Below are positions 1 through 11,228 of a stretch of DNA of 64,000 nucleotides, piece after piece. The stretch's first letter is position 1. Every line of letters starts with the position of its first letter. The translations under genes were made by a program, and so were the position numbers. The stretch comes from Daucus carota subsp. sativus (Eukaryota > Streptophyta > Magnoliopsida > Apiales > Apiaceae): positions 15,780,545-15,844,544 of the forward strand of contig NC_030386.2 in assembly GCF_001625215.2 (NCBI RefSeq), in the 5' to 3' direction. The notes under the pieces are model-generated. The model did no database searches and was not told where the DNA came from. It saw only the letters and a program-made list of their open reading frames with translations.

Positions 1-10
1 ATTTCGGTTG

Positions 11-1287
11 CACTACACCAATTCTGGCAAATTACGACAGATATCTTACGACGGAAAAAGCGGAGCGCAAAGCTTACGACGGAACACAAACATTCGTCGT
101 ATTTTTCTCGTCAATACTTACGACGTATCAACCTTTCGTCGTATGTTTCGCTATAATAATAATCTCTTTCCGTGAAAAAAACCGTCGTAATTTAACCATC
201 GTAAGTTAACATATCTACCTAAATAAAGCCAAAAAATAAATAAAAATAAAGTATTTTCTTTTCCGTCGTAAATACGCCTTCATAAGTTCATATAATTATA
301 TAATTATATCTGTTTTAAAAAAGGAAAATAAATGAAAATTATAAGTTTTAATTGTTAGTCGTAATAACCGTCGTAAGTTAACATATCAACCTAATTAAAG
401 AAAAAAAAATAAATGAAAATAAAGTGATTTTTGTTTCTGTCGTAATATAACCGTCGTAAGTTAACATATCTACCTAATTAAAGACAAAAAAATAAATGAA
501 AATAAAATGAATTTTTTTCCGTCGTAATTACGCCGTCGTAAGTTTACCTAACTCATTAACTCCCGCCTTCCCGCATTGAAATCAAACGGCAGGATATTCA
601 TTTTTTAAACAGAACTTACGACGGACATGATAATTCCGTCGTAACTTACCATATATCCCTCAGCAGCTACTGCCTCCTTCTCGCCAACATCATTTCTATA
701 TGCTCCTAACCAAAACCAAAAAATATGCTCCTCATCGAATAAATATGATAAACAAATTACACTCAACACTTGCATCAATCGTTCTTGTAAGTATTTATTT
801 TCTACTTTCCATTTAAATTGTAGAAATTTTGATCTTCCATATTTTATTTAGATTAATATAATTTTTCAATATTTGTATGTGGCCTTGTGTGCATATTTAT
901 AATTGAAATTTTGTTATTGATTATTCATAGATGTCTCCAGATCGTAGTTGGATCACTAAGCGAATAAAACCCGGTGGATATGGTTTTACGGATGAATATA
1001 ATGAGGAGGTTAAATATTTTTTGGCATTTACGCGAAGCAATTCTAGTAAGCCGAATGATCCGAATCTTTTGATTTGTTCCGTCATATATTGTGACTTAAT
1101 AAAATTGAGCAGTGGGGTCCACATGGCTGAACTTACGACGGAAGTGATAACTTGCGACACAATTTGAATTACCGACCATTTTTTAAACTTCAGACGCCAG
1201 CAAAAGCAACGGAAACTTTCCATCATAAATGACACTAATTACGACGGAATAAGCGGAAAAAATCCGTCGTAAACGGCCAGAAGAAGG
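11..1287 (+). mobile_element. CACTA (En/Spm) deletion derivative, left part
   Basis: The element opens with CACTACACCAATTCTGGC at base 11. The first 660 bases and the last 160 carry repeated TTACGACGG/CCGTCGTAA units in both orientations, typical of CACTA subterminal repeats. Read on the minus strand, the right side (up to 1287) again shows TTCTGGC followed by TTACGAC, mirroring the left terminus, so it is the other end of the same element. Only a scrap of transposase coding remains between them. The Athila-like LTR element inserted at 1288 and displaced the extreme 3' terminus, expected just after 9357. No clean TAGTG end was found there, so the right border and the 3-bp duplication are unproven. 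Confidence 0.75.
931..1167 (+). pseudogene. Fragment of CACTA transposase N-terminal (Transpos_assoc) domain
   Basis: The 78-codon frame begins MSPDRSWITKRI and continues with a segment like DEYNEEVKYFLAFT. This matches the start of the Transpos_assoc domain of plant En/Spm transposases (D-x-S-W-M...EY..GV..F..FA). The domain's CPCxxC zinc-like motif should follow but is degraded to a CSVIYC-like stretch. The frame then runs into subterminal ACGACGG repeats and stops. The rest of TNP2 is absent, so this is a relic left by internal deletion. The domain assignment rests on pattern recognition of about 50 residues. Confidence 0.6.
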
Positions 1288-2692
1288 TGATGAGTGCATA
1301 TTTTTATATATTTTAAATGCCTAATTATTAATTGTTCTCACTTATTTATTTGTTTATTTGTCTTTTTTTTAGGAAAATTGCAAAAGCTTGAAGAAATAAA
1401 AGAATAAAGCAAAAAGAAGAAAAAGATGGAAGAAAAGGATCATAGGGGAATATTCTCATGGGAAGCATCAAGATGGGACACCTACACCCCCCTCTACCCT
1501 AATTTCCCCCTATAAATACACACCTCCCCATCATGTTTCAACCAACCTAGGATTTCATATTTTTAGTAGCCTCTCTTTTATGTAGTAGATCTAGTAGTAG
1601 CACTCTAAATTTGTAAACACTTTTATTATATCAATACAAGTATTCATTTTTGTTCTTAAATCTTGCTCTTTACTTTTACTTCTAGGCTATGAAATCTTTC
1701 TCTAACCACATGAGACTCAAAATTACTTGTGGATTGAAAGGAGCCTAATTATATGTTTTAAGCTTGCATTTTTTAGTATTTAGATTGAACCCCTTTTAAT
1801 TCTCAATATTATTGGTGGGTTCAATGGTTTAGTATTCTAGATTTTGATTTTAGCTTGTAGTTTGATGGGGTTTTGTTAGAGACTTGGTAGATAAGCTAGT
1901 TTTGAGGTTTTGTGTGATTCGGAGTTAGTTTGGTAAGATTTGGTGTTCTCTTTGTTCTTGATTTTGGGGCTTTTGGGTGTAAATTTTAGTTTATGATTTT
2001 GACTTGAGGTTAGTGGGTTTATGTTGGAAATATTATGTTTAGGCTAGATTTGAAATTTGGTGTAGTTTGGAGTTGATTTGGTTTGATTTGGATCTTGTTT
2101 TGGTCAAGAAATGGGTAGTTTAGAGGCTATTTAGTGTAGAATTTAGTGTCAAATTTGGTTTAGAGTTTAGTGGGGTTTGATTAGAAATATTTGGAATGGC
2201 TTTATTTTCCGGTCAAATCAATTTTCCGGCGAGATTTAAGCTATTCCGGGCACCTCATTTAGTTCCGGCGAGGATGTTCCGACGGTGCTCTGTTTTTTTT
2301 ATCTCCCGTTTGATTTGCGTACACACAGTTCTACTGTTTGATTTGTTTATTCGCGTCTTTGTTACCTGCCTGCTGTCCGCGCATTTGTTTTTTTTTTTTT
2401 TTTTTTGTTTTTTTTGCTTTTATGTAATTATTATCTTTTCATTTAGTTAACTTGTTATTTAACGTGTTATTTAATAATTCAGTTTATTCAATTAGATTTT
2501 AGATGGTAATAAGTTATATTTAATTGTTAATTAGATAAATCAAAACAATCTCAAAATCTTTTGGTCTAATTTGATTAAGTTAAAAATTAAGGTTTTCGCG
2601 AAAATAAATTTAGTCCTTGGAACGAATCTTATATTACTAAAACGGGATCGTGCACTTGCGATTAATTTCAAAATCTTATTTTGAGCACATCA
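1288..2692 (+). repeat. 5' LTR of Athila-like element
   Basis: A 1405-bp direct repeat of 7951-9352 with TG...CA ends inside a short inverted pair TGATG/CATCA. A TATA box lies near 1511. A long T-run sits near 2388-2415 and varies in length between the two copies. The small open frame inside it (2196-2450) is LTR sequence, not a gene. Confidence 0.95.
1511..1519 (+). promoter_or_regulatory. TATA box in the 5' LTR
   Basis: TATAAATAC follows a C-rich run and is repeated at the same place in the 3' LTR (about 8173). It is the best candidate for the element's own RNA polymerase II core promoter, with transcription expected roughly 30 bp downstream. Confidence 0.6.
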
Positions 2693-2698
2693 AGTTTT

Positions 2699-2716
2699 TG
2701 GCGCCGCTGCCGGGGA
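2699..2716 (+). other. Primer binding site, tRNA-Asp type
   Basis: TGGCGCCGCTGCCGGGGA begins six bases after the 5' LTR. It is complementary, with one difference, to the 3' end of plant tRNA-Asp, the primer used by Athila-type elements. It would prime minus-strand cDNA. Confidence 0.85.
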
Positions 2717-3684
2717 CTAAAATTAATTTTCGCGCCTTAATTTTTAATTTTTCGGATTAGTTTTTTTTTTAATATTCTCTCACTTCTTTATTTTTGTTGA
2801 ATTTTAGGAAATTGGAAGAGTATGAGCTAGCTGGGAATAAGTGGAGAATATTCTTGGAGTATTGGAAGCTTGCTAGGGTAACTTGTATCTCTCTCCTATT
2901 TCAATTTATTTTATTTAGAAAATCACAAACAAATTTGAAAATTGAAAAAACACAAACAAATTAAAAATTTTAAAATCCAAAAATATTTGTTAGAAATACA
3001 TGTTTGTTGCATCATGCATTTTAACACTTAGGGGCACATCATTTAGATTTTAATTTTTTGTTTTTAAATTTTCGTACCTTTAATTGTGGTGATCGCTGGA
3101 GGACCCAAAGGTACGTTAATTTCTTTTCTTTAGATTAAAACACGTAGTGTAGAGCATCCTTAATTGTTTATAGCTTTAATTATATCGTTGTGTGGTGCAT
3201 CATTTTAAATAAATCTTAAGGGCAAAACCCAATCACAAGATGAGGGAAGGGATTTCATCACTCTTTCCTTGGCCCACAACAACTAATTTCAACATTTTGC
3301 ATTTCCCTAGCCTTTTAATAAAATTGAATTAGACGTTAGCCCCTAGGATTTCGCGCTCAACTAGGAAGGTACCTAAAAGACGAGGTAATCTTTAATTATT
3401 CCGACTTTTCGGTGTCTAAGGCAAGCGAAAGCTTACCTGGCCGATTAAGGTTTGGTGTCTAAGCGCGGAGATTGGCCTCTTGGCAATGCCTGCTCCAAAC
3501 TGGCCAGACCGGTCCGAATAATTTTGGATTTATCAAGTTTTTGGTGGTCCTTAACGTTAGGAGCAAGGTCTAGTTCATTTTTATTAGGGAACCCTAGAAT
3601 TAAGTTTTTCTTTCACTTTTACACCCTTTCTTTTGTTTGTTTTATTTCTTCGCACTTATTTGCTACGTGTTTACTATCTAGTTT

Positions 3685-6576
3685 ATGCGAACTACTTGGG
3701 TTAGGAGCGAATCGTCTAGATTAGTTAGACCGATCATCGAAATTCCTTCTTCATCCTCTTCGGACTCTGAGCCCATAGAAGCTAGCGAACCGATAGTAAA
3801 CATGGCGTTGTCGCTTAAAGACCGTTGTTACCCATCCCGTTCCGCTCAACCATCGTGCATTACCCTTTCTCCCGTTAATGGGAATAATTTCGAGATTAAG
3901 GCACATCACATTAGTATGTTGCCTAAGTTTTTAGGGAGTGAAGGTGAGGATCCCTACCTTTTTATCCAAGAATTTGAGGAGGTTTGTGGTTTACAAAAAC
4001 TCCAACAATTGAGTGAAGACTCCATTCGGCTTAGACTAATCACCTTCGCTTTAAAAGAAAATGCTAAAAAATGGTTGTATAGTCTTCCCGTTAATTCAAT
4101 TTTCACTTGGGAGGGGTTTGTGGTAATGTTTCTTAAAAAGTATTTTCCGAACCATAAAACGACTCGAATTACAAATGAAATAAATCAATTCCATCAAAGG
4201 GAAAATGAGTCTTTTTGGAAATTCTTTGATCGTTTTAAAAATCTTTTATCACAATGCCCCCACCATGGAATAGAAAAATGGAGACTTTGCAAAATTGTTT
4301 ACGAGGCCTTAGATACTCAAACAACCGCTTTGTTAGAGTCTATGTGCCAAGGAAAATTCATGGATAAAGATGAGGACCAAGGGTGGGAATTTTTCGAGGA
4401 CTTAGCCGAGAAGACAATGTTGTGGGAGTCAACTAGGGAACCCAAAACGTCGATCGAGTCATCTAGCTCTAGGGGTTTGCACTCGATAGGAAACAATGTG
4501 ACAACCGATGTCAAATTAGCTACCCTAACTAGGAGACTTGAAGCTTTAGAAACTAGTAAACCTCCCCCACAAATGTCGATGCTCCCTAATTACAATTTTC
4601 AAAATCCCGGAACCCAACTTTCGCACGAACTTGAACAAGTAAATGCGATGTTCCAAAATTCTAGGAATGATGCATTTTCACCCACGTACAATCCGGGTTG
4701 GAGAAATCACCCAAATTTCTCATGGACCCAAGGTCAAATTTTTCAAAATCAAGGCCCAGTTTCTTTTCAAACTCCTCAAACAAATTTTCAAAGGCCTATC
4801 CCAAACTCTTGCCCAACCCAAAGTCCGAACTCATTTCCTAACCCAATTCCAGCACCTTTGAATCCTCCCGGTTTTAATGATTCGGATAAACGTCTTAATT
4901 CTTTAGAAAAGAGTTTGGAAGCCTTAGTTAAATCGCAAACTAATTTGACTCAATCTCAACATACTTTCATGACAACCCTAACCCAAGATAGGCAAATTTT
5001 GCATTCTAACGTGCAAGCCGTGTCTAAGTTAGAGGCTCAATTGAGTCAATTAGCTAGCGCATTGTGTGAGCGAGAGAAGAACAAGTTGCCAAGTCAACCC
5101 GAGGTCAATCCTAAGTTTCCTCTCAATCAAAGACCTCCCGAGAATGTTAATGCAATTATTTCTCTAAGGTCGGGAAACCAAGTGGATAACAAAGTTGGTA
5201 AGAACGTTGATGAAAATGAAGAGTCGATTCCTAAACAAAATCCTTCTTTGTCTAGCACTAATCATGATAAGCCCGAATGTTCTAGAATCCGTGAGTCTGT
5301 GAGTGAACCTAGTCCTGGGCCCATTTCTCAAAAGCCCAACGAAGAAGTTTACAAGCCAAGGGTTCCTTACCCACAAAGACTCATTCCTCCTAAACAATCG
5401 GCCCAAATGGAACAAATCCTAGAGGTTTTCAAACAAGTCAAGATTAACATTCCTCTTTTAGATGCCATTCAACAAGTCCCTTCTTATGCTAAGTGTCTAA
5501 AAGATTTGTGTACCCATAAGAGAACCACCCATGTTCCTAAGAAAGCCTTTTTGACCTCACAAGTAAGCTCGATTCTCTCGAATCAAATTCCTGTGAAATA
5601 TAAGGACCCCGGTTGTCCAACAATTTCTTGTGTCATATGCAATACTTTTGTGGATAAAGCTTTACTTGATTTAGGAGCGAGTGTGAATCTTCTTCCGTTC
5701 TCGGTTTACCAAGCCCTAGGTTTAGGGGATCTCAAGACCACCAATATGACCCTTCAACTTGCCGATCGTTCTATAAAAATGCCTAAGGGGATCATTGAGG
5801 ACGTGTTGATCAAAATCGGTGACTTTATCTTTCCCGTTGACTTTGTTGTTCTCGAGACTCAACCCGTCTCAAATCCTAAGAACCAAATTCCTATCATTTT
5901 AGGACGACCTTTTCTTGCTACATCCAATGCCTTAATTAATTGTAGGAATGGTTCAATGAAGCTCACTTTTGGAAACATGACCATTGACTTAAACATTTTC
6001 AATGTAGGAAAAGAACCCAATGAGCTTTATGAACAACCTATAGGGGTCAATGTGGTTAACAAGTTTGTCACATGGTCTACTTTTGAGGATAGTGAGATTG
6101 AGTCTCTTCTCAGTGAGGATTTCAAAGTCAACAACGAGAACAATAGAGAATATCATGAGTCTTTGAAAGAATTGACCTCAGAGGAGTTGTTAGGAGAATT
6201 GAACGATATTTGTTCAAAATGGGAGACTCCACCCGAGATTGTTCGTGTTGACCCTAGGCCCGATTTAGAGAGTCATGTAGGTGAATTACCGACATTTGAC
6301 TCGTTGTTCCATCATTCGCATAGCGCCTTAGGAAAGGATGACATCATTTCTTACATCGTTCCTAGTGATTTATCCTATGACCAAAATTGCATAGTCTCTA
6401 ATTTGCTTGATAATAAAGAAGCATTAAGTTGGTTTAGGGAGAACATTAGTGATACTTGTCCTATAGGGATGAACGATTGTCACATGCTAGAGAAAGTCTT
6501 TGTGCCTAAAAATTTTCGTACACATTTTGACTCTTTCTCGAAGCTTCCTCCCATATTTCCTTCCGGAATCGGCTGA
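3685..6576 (+). CDS. Athila-like Gag-protease polyprotein, pol-less
   Basis: A 963-residue open frame. Residues about 75-245 form a Retrotrans_gag domain (SEGEDPYLFIQEFEEVC; WLYSLPVNSIFTWEGFVVMF; FRENESFWKFFDRFKNLL-like). A glutamine/proline-rich linker follows with the Athila signature YNPGWRNHPNFSW (about 333-345). No CCHC zinc knuckle is present. Residues about 630-780 are the aspartic protease: the catalytic motif reads DLGAS where the usual form is D(T/S)GA, followed by ILGRPFLAT. The last 100 residues resemble the segment that leads into RT (EALSWFRENI) but stop at 6576 before any RT motif. The frame is intact, unlike most relics here, so Gag particles could still be made. The upstream ATG was chosen because Athila Gags commonly begin MRT. 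Confidence 0.9.
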   Translation: MRTTWVRSESSRLVRPIIEIPSSSSSDSEPIEASEPIVNMALSLKDRCYPSRSAQPSCITLSPVNGNNFEIKAHHISMLPKFLGSEGEDPYLFIQEFEEVCGLQKLQQLSEDSIRLRLITFALKENAKKWLYSLPVNSIFTWEGFVVMFLKKYFPNHKTTRITNEINQFHQRENESFWKFFDRFKNLLSQCPHHGIEKWRLCKIVYEALDTQTTALLESMCQGKFMDKDEDQGWEFFEDLAEKTMLWESTREPKTSIESSSSRGLHSIGNNVTTDVKLATLTRRLEALETSKPPPQMSMLPNYNFQNPGTQLSHELEQVNAMFQNSRNDAFSPTYNPGWRNHPNFSWTQGQIFQNQGPVSFQTPQTNFQRPIPNSCPTQSPNSFPNPIPAPLNPPGFNDSDKRLNSLEKSLEALVKSQTNLTQSQHTFMTTLTQDRQILHSNVQAVSKLEAQLSQLASALCEREKNKLPSQPEVNPKFPLNQRPPENVNAIISLRSGNQVDNKVGKNVDENEESIPKQNPSLSSTNHDKPECSRIRESVSEPSPGPISQKPNEEVYKPRVPYPQRLIPPKQSAQMEQILEVFKQVKINIPLLDAIQQVPSYAKCLKDLCTHKRTTHVPKKAFLTSQVSSILSNQIPVKYKDPGCPTISCVICNTFVDKALLDLGASVNLLPFSVYQALGLGDLKTTNMTLQLADRSIKMPKGIIEDVLIKIGDFIFPVDFVVLETQPVSNPKNQIPIILGRPFLATSNALINCRNGSMKLTFGNMTIDLNIFNVGKEPNELYEQPIGVNVVNKFVTWSTFEDSEIESLLSEDFKVNNENNREYHESLKELTSEELLGELNDICSKWETPPEIVRVDPRPDLESHVGELPTFDSLFHHSHSALGKDDIISYIVPSDLSYDQNCIVSNLLDNKEALSWFRENISDTCPIGMNDCHMLEKVFVPKNFRTHFDSFSKLPPIFPSGIG

Positions 6577-7950
6577 AGTGGTTCCTCCTTCGAACCTTCC
6601 CTCGTGAAATTCAGGTATGGGGAAGGAAATGTGTGAGTGCGTGGGTCGCGTTAGTGTTTCGTTTGTTAATAAAAATCCCCTTCATATCCATTTCAGGTAT
6701 TTTTCTCTTTACTCTCTCATTTCAATTCTATGTTTTGCATACATTGAGGACAATGCATGATTTAGGTATGGGGAGGGCTTTAGTGTAATTCTTAAAAAAT
6801 GAAAATCCCTAAAAATTGAAAAAAATTAGAAAATCCAAAAATAGAGATGTTTTAGCTAAGTTGTCTTTCCCTCACTCGAACTTTAGGAGTAGTTGGTGTT
6901 AGCATGTTTTCGAAAAATATATATATGTAGTGTCTTTTAGATAATTTGAACGTAGTTGAGTAAGGTTGTCTTTTTGAAGCTTGTATCGACCGATTTGTAC
7001 TCGTAATTCCAAGATGGCACACACATTTGCACAAGACCTTTGATGGAGAGATTGTCTAGTGATATTATTCGATACCTGAGAGAGAACCCACATGTTGAAA
7101 CAATGTCGAATCGAACCTTTGCGAATAAAAAAAGCAAAAGAATAGAAAAAAAGAAAAAGGAAAAAAAATAGATAGAAAAAGAAAAGGAATAACTACTTCA
7201 ATACCCATTGTTCTTTATAGATAAAATCTTTAGATAAATGGGCAAAAGTAGATTGGCTAGTCTCGTTTTGTGGCCTTTGTTACTCGAGCAATTAAGTCCG
7301 TAGGGGGATTTCAAAACCTAGTGCCCTAAGACCGTTTGGTTTGGGAGTCACTGACCCAAAGCTCGCTACATGGGTAACATTGTTTGCCTAAGAAAACGGA
7401 CAAAATAAAGTCAATGCAAAAAAAAAAGAAAAAAGAAAAAAGAAAAAAAGAATAAGAGTTTGTGAAGTTTGGCTAGATATTTGTTTCGATAGAGATTGGG
7501 TCAGTTCAAAATTGGTTGAAAAAGAGAAAGTGTTCTTAGACAATTAGGATCCATCAAAGGCCTTAAATTCATTACACACCTTGGAATTCTAGTAAATTTT
7601 TGTGTCGGTTCAAGTAGATTAGAGGCAATTGTATCTTGATTATTAGTAAAAGAGTCTTTGAGTCGTATTTTCCTTAAAAATGCTTTTTGTTAACACCAAC
7701 GAAATTAGAGTAGGGTCGAGTAGACACTTGCTAGAATGTCTCGAAGATTTTATGGGTATATCTTCTGTAAACCCTTAGGAGACAAAACTCCTCTTGTAGA
7801 GATCGTCTACGAGTTTAACGGGTTGGTGAACCTAAAATCACCCGTCACGCCTACGAAAAGGAGCCTAGGAATCGCATCTAGTTTTCATAGTTTATTTTCT
7901 TTTCTTTTGATTTTACTCGAGGACGAGCAAAATATAGGTATGGGGAAGTT
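6577..7950 (+). other. Non-coding 3' region of Athila-like element with purine tracts
   Basis: No long reading frame is present; the 83-codon frame at 7736-7987 runs into the LTR and is not credible. A GGTATGGGGA-type purine-rich string occurs three times (about 6613, 6764 and 7938). The last touches the 3' LTR and is the likely polypurine tract priming plus-strand synthesis; the others could be extra tracts or relics. RT, RNase H and integrase should lie here in a complete element and are missing. Confidence 0.7.
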
Positions 7951-9352
7951 TGATGAGTGCATATTTTTATATATTTTAAATGCCTAATTATTAATTGTTC
8001 TCACTTATTTATTTGTTTATTTGTCTTTTTTTTAGGAAAATTGCAAAAGCTTGAAGAAATAAAAGAATAAAGCAAAAAGAAGAAAAAGATGGAAGAAAAG
8101 GATCATAGGGGAATATTCTCATGGGAAGCATCAAGATGGGACACCTACACCCCCCTCTACCCTAATTTCCCCTATAAATACACACCTCCCCATCATGTTT
8201 CAACCAACCTAGGATTTCATATTTTTAGTAGCCTCTCTTTTATGTAGTAGATCTAGTAGTAGCACTCTAAATTTGTAAACACTTTTATTATATCAATACA
8301 AGTATTCATTTTTGTTCTTAAATCTTGCTCTTTACTTTTACTTCTAGGCTATGAAATCTTTCTCTAACCACATGAGACTCAAAATTACTTGTGGATTGAA
8401 AGGAGCCTAATTATATGTTTTAAGCTTGCATTTTTTAGTATTTAGATTGAACCCCTTTTAATTCTCAATATTATTGGTGGGTTCAATGGTTTAGTATTCT
8501 AGATTTTGATTTTAGCTTGTAGTTTGATGGGGTTTTGTTAGAGACTTGGTAGATAAGCTAGTTTTGAGGTTTTGTGTGATTCGGAGTTAGTTTGGTAAGA
8601 TTTGGTGTTCTCTTTGTTCTTGATTTTGGGGCTTTTGGGTGTAAATTTTAGTTTATGATTTTGACTTGAGGTTAGTGGGTTTATGTTGGAAATATTATGT
8701 TTAGGCTAGATTTGAAATTTGGTGTAGTTTGGAGTTGATTTGGTTTGATTTGGATCTTGTTTTGGTCAAGAAATGGGTAGTTTAGAGGCTATTTAGTGTA
8801 GAATTTAGTGTCAAATTTGGTTTAGAGTTTAGTGGGGTTTGATTAGAAATATTTGGAATGGCTTTATTTTCCGGTCAAATCAATTTTCCGGCGAGATTTA
8901 AGCTATTCCGGGCACCTCATTTAGTTCCGGCGAGGATGTTCCGACGGTGCTCTGTTTTTTTTATCTCCCGTTTGATTTGCGTACACATAGTTCTACTGTT
9001 TGATTTGTTTATTCGCGTCTTTGTTACCTGCCTGCTGTCCGCGCATTTGTTTTTTTTTTTTTTTTGTTTTTTTTTCCTTTTATGTAATTATTATCTTTTC
9101 ATTTAGTTAACTTGTTATTTAACGTGTTATTTAATAATTCAGTTTATTCAATTAGATTTTAGATGGTAATAAGTTATATTTAATTGTTAATTAGATAAAT
9201 CAAAACAATCTCAAAATCTTTTGGTCTAATTTGATTAAGTTAAAAATTAAGGTTTTCGCGAAAATAAATTTAGTCCTTGGAACGAATCTTATATTACTAA
9301 AACGGGATCGTGCACTTGCGATTAATTTCAAAATCTTATTTTGAGCACATCA
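7951..9352 (+). repeat. 3' LTR of Athila-like element
   Basis: A 1402-bp copy of the 5' LTR, ending GCACATCA directly before the second GAAGG target duplication. It contains the element's terminator region and a second copy of the TATA box near 8173. Confidence 0.95.
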
Positions 9353-9357
9353 GAAGG

Positions 9358-10935
9358 CATTCTTGTGATAGAATGCAGGCTAAAATCGGCCCAGTAATTC
9401 CTCTGTCTCCTTCATTAGCATCCACAACTTCCTCTCACTCCCCCCTCCATCAATTCTTTTACCCAAAGCTGCCGTAGAAACAACATTATTTTACTATTCG
9501 AGATACACGAAAGTTCTCATCGGGGCATCAGTTTCGCTGAAGCTATAGTATTTGATTTCTAGTGGTCGACCGGTTTGTGACCGGAATCGGAGTTGGGTAT
9601 GCGATGATGATCGCTCCGGGTACACTACTGATGCTGATCTGCAGAAATACAATAAAAAAAACAGGAAAAACAGGTGTGATCTTTCCAAAACTTAAAACTA
9701 CGTTATTATCATTATGTGATTATTGATTGATTTATTGTATATATTATTGTGACGTGATTCATAATTCATCTTTTCATGATTATGTATAATTATGCAATAA
9801 TTTGTCTTCTGAATGTGAAGAGATTGGATATGTGTAATCAATCTTATATTTTTATGTGATTATTTACTTTTTATTTCTTATGTATCCTTGTTTTCGATTT
9901 TTAGTTTTTGGGTTAGTGTTCATGATGAATGTTTGTAGTTCTTGATCGTAACAATGGAGTTGTAGTAGTGGCTTAATTAGTGCGTGTGATGAACTTAGAT
10001 TACTCTGACTTATTGCATGATTTTAGTTTGAGCTTTGTATTCTTGATATTATTTGGTTTTAATGGTAGTAATTGTAGATATTAATCTTAGTTTTGATTGG
10101 CTAGTTGACTCTTTTATTTTGTTTATCTTTGGAATTTGATTTTCCTTTGCATGCTTGAATTTGAATTTTTGTATTTTAATTAGAAGATTAATTGATAGAA
10201 TTTATTGCTGATTATTGTACCTGAATTTCATAATTCATGGGGGCCATAAAAGATTGCTTTATTGTACCTTAATGAGATATTATAGTGCCTTAATGAGGTA
10301 TTAATGTGCCTTTATTGGTTGATTGGTAGATTGGTGCATACCAAGTTTTTATTATGTTAATAAAGATTACTAGCTAAATTCATGATATATTTGCTTCCCA
10401 TGATTTTGTCGTATATTGCAGTATATATATCTTAGACGTGTTTTCAATTTTCTATTATATTTTATTTATAGTTTAGATTTTTATCGATTTATTTTTTTTG
10501 GTAAGATTTATATTTTATTACTTATTGTTTTATTAGGTATCTAACCAAAGAGATCTCATTATTCTCTCTTTGGTGTAGATTTTTTACTGATTTTTATATA
10601 GATTTTTATTTTACTTTCCATATTCTGTAAATTATATTAATATTTTTATTTCGTATTTTATTATGAGTTTTTTGACTCTTTTCCTATATCGTATATCGTT
10701 TTTAAATAGTTTTATCATTTTATTGTCTGTATGAACTTATTATGCTCTTTGTTTGTATTGTATTTTTCAGGCTACGTTGGAAGGGACAATGATAGCGGGA
10801 CCTCTTATGGTGTTTTCTTATCGAACATTAAAGTTTTATTGTCTAAGTGTCCCCAGTCATCTCTGCATGTCTGAGGGTTGGATGTTAAACTTTTTTGAAC
10901 GAAAGGAACTCCTGGCACCAGTTTTTGTATTATGA
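9358..10935 (+). other. Possible spliced transcript of unknown function
   Basis: I do not recognise a gene. The first 310 bases are less AT-rich than what follows and end at a possible donor (ACAG/GTGTGA, about 9673). About 1.1 kb of AT-rich intron-like sequence leads to a strong pyrimidine tract and acceptor (TTTTTCAG/GCTACG, about 10770). A short frame (10753-10935) crosses the acceptor and has no recognisable domain. A small hairpin (ACCAAAGAGA paired with TCTCTTTGGT, 10543-10574) lies in the intron-like part. It could be a non-coding RNA or the tail of a gene broken by the retrotransposon. Bases 10936-11228 hold nothing recognisable. Confidence 0.25.
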
Positions 10936-11228
10936 TACAATTCATTATACGAGAAAGTATCTTGTAACAAAAAAAAAATGACCGTCGGAAATAACCTTGT
11001 ACTCATGTTTTTGTGTTGGAACGGAAAATTTAAAAGAAGAATTATGATGCATTGACTTTAACCTCACAAATGCATTACCCACTTTAACGATCATCAAAAT
11101 TCGCGAGGACATAAATATATTTATTATTTAGAATTAATTAATTTATTTCGAACGGAGCAATTATTCTCATCATTTCTGAAAGATCATTGCAAGGAATAGT
11201 CGTGAAAGCAGAGTATTCACATTATATA

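Larger units (their letters stand above)
1288..9352 (+). mobile_element. Non-autonomous Athila-like Ty3/gypsy LTR retrotransposon
   Basis: An 8065-bp element bounded by two direct LTRs of about 1.4 kb, each starting TGATGAGTGC and ending GCACATCA. It is flanked by the 5-bp target duplication GAAGG (1283-1287 and 9353-9357). A tRNA-Asp-type primer binding site follows the 5' LTR and a purine-rich tract precedes the 3' LTR. The interior has one long gag-protease frame (3685-6576), then about 1.4 kb with no RT, RNase H or integrase. The LTRs differ at only a handful of sites by eye (one C in a C-run, a C/T change, poly-T length), so insertion was recent. Movement must have relied on enzymes from a related full-length element. 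The lineage rests on the tRNA-Asp site and on gag/protease wording typical of Athila. Confidence 0.93.

Noticed and set aside
2196-2450. Open frame in the LTR (also at 8858-9106)
   Set aside because: Present in both LTR copies, ends in a long T-run, and has no domain; it is LTR sequence.
9358-9373. Exact 3' terminus of the left-edge CACTA element (TTGTGATAG)
   Set aside because: Only loosely resembles the expected end and no matching 3-bp duplication is present.
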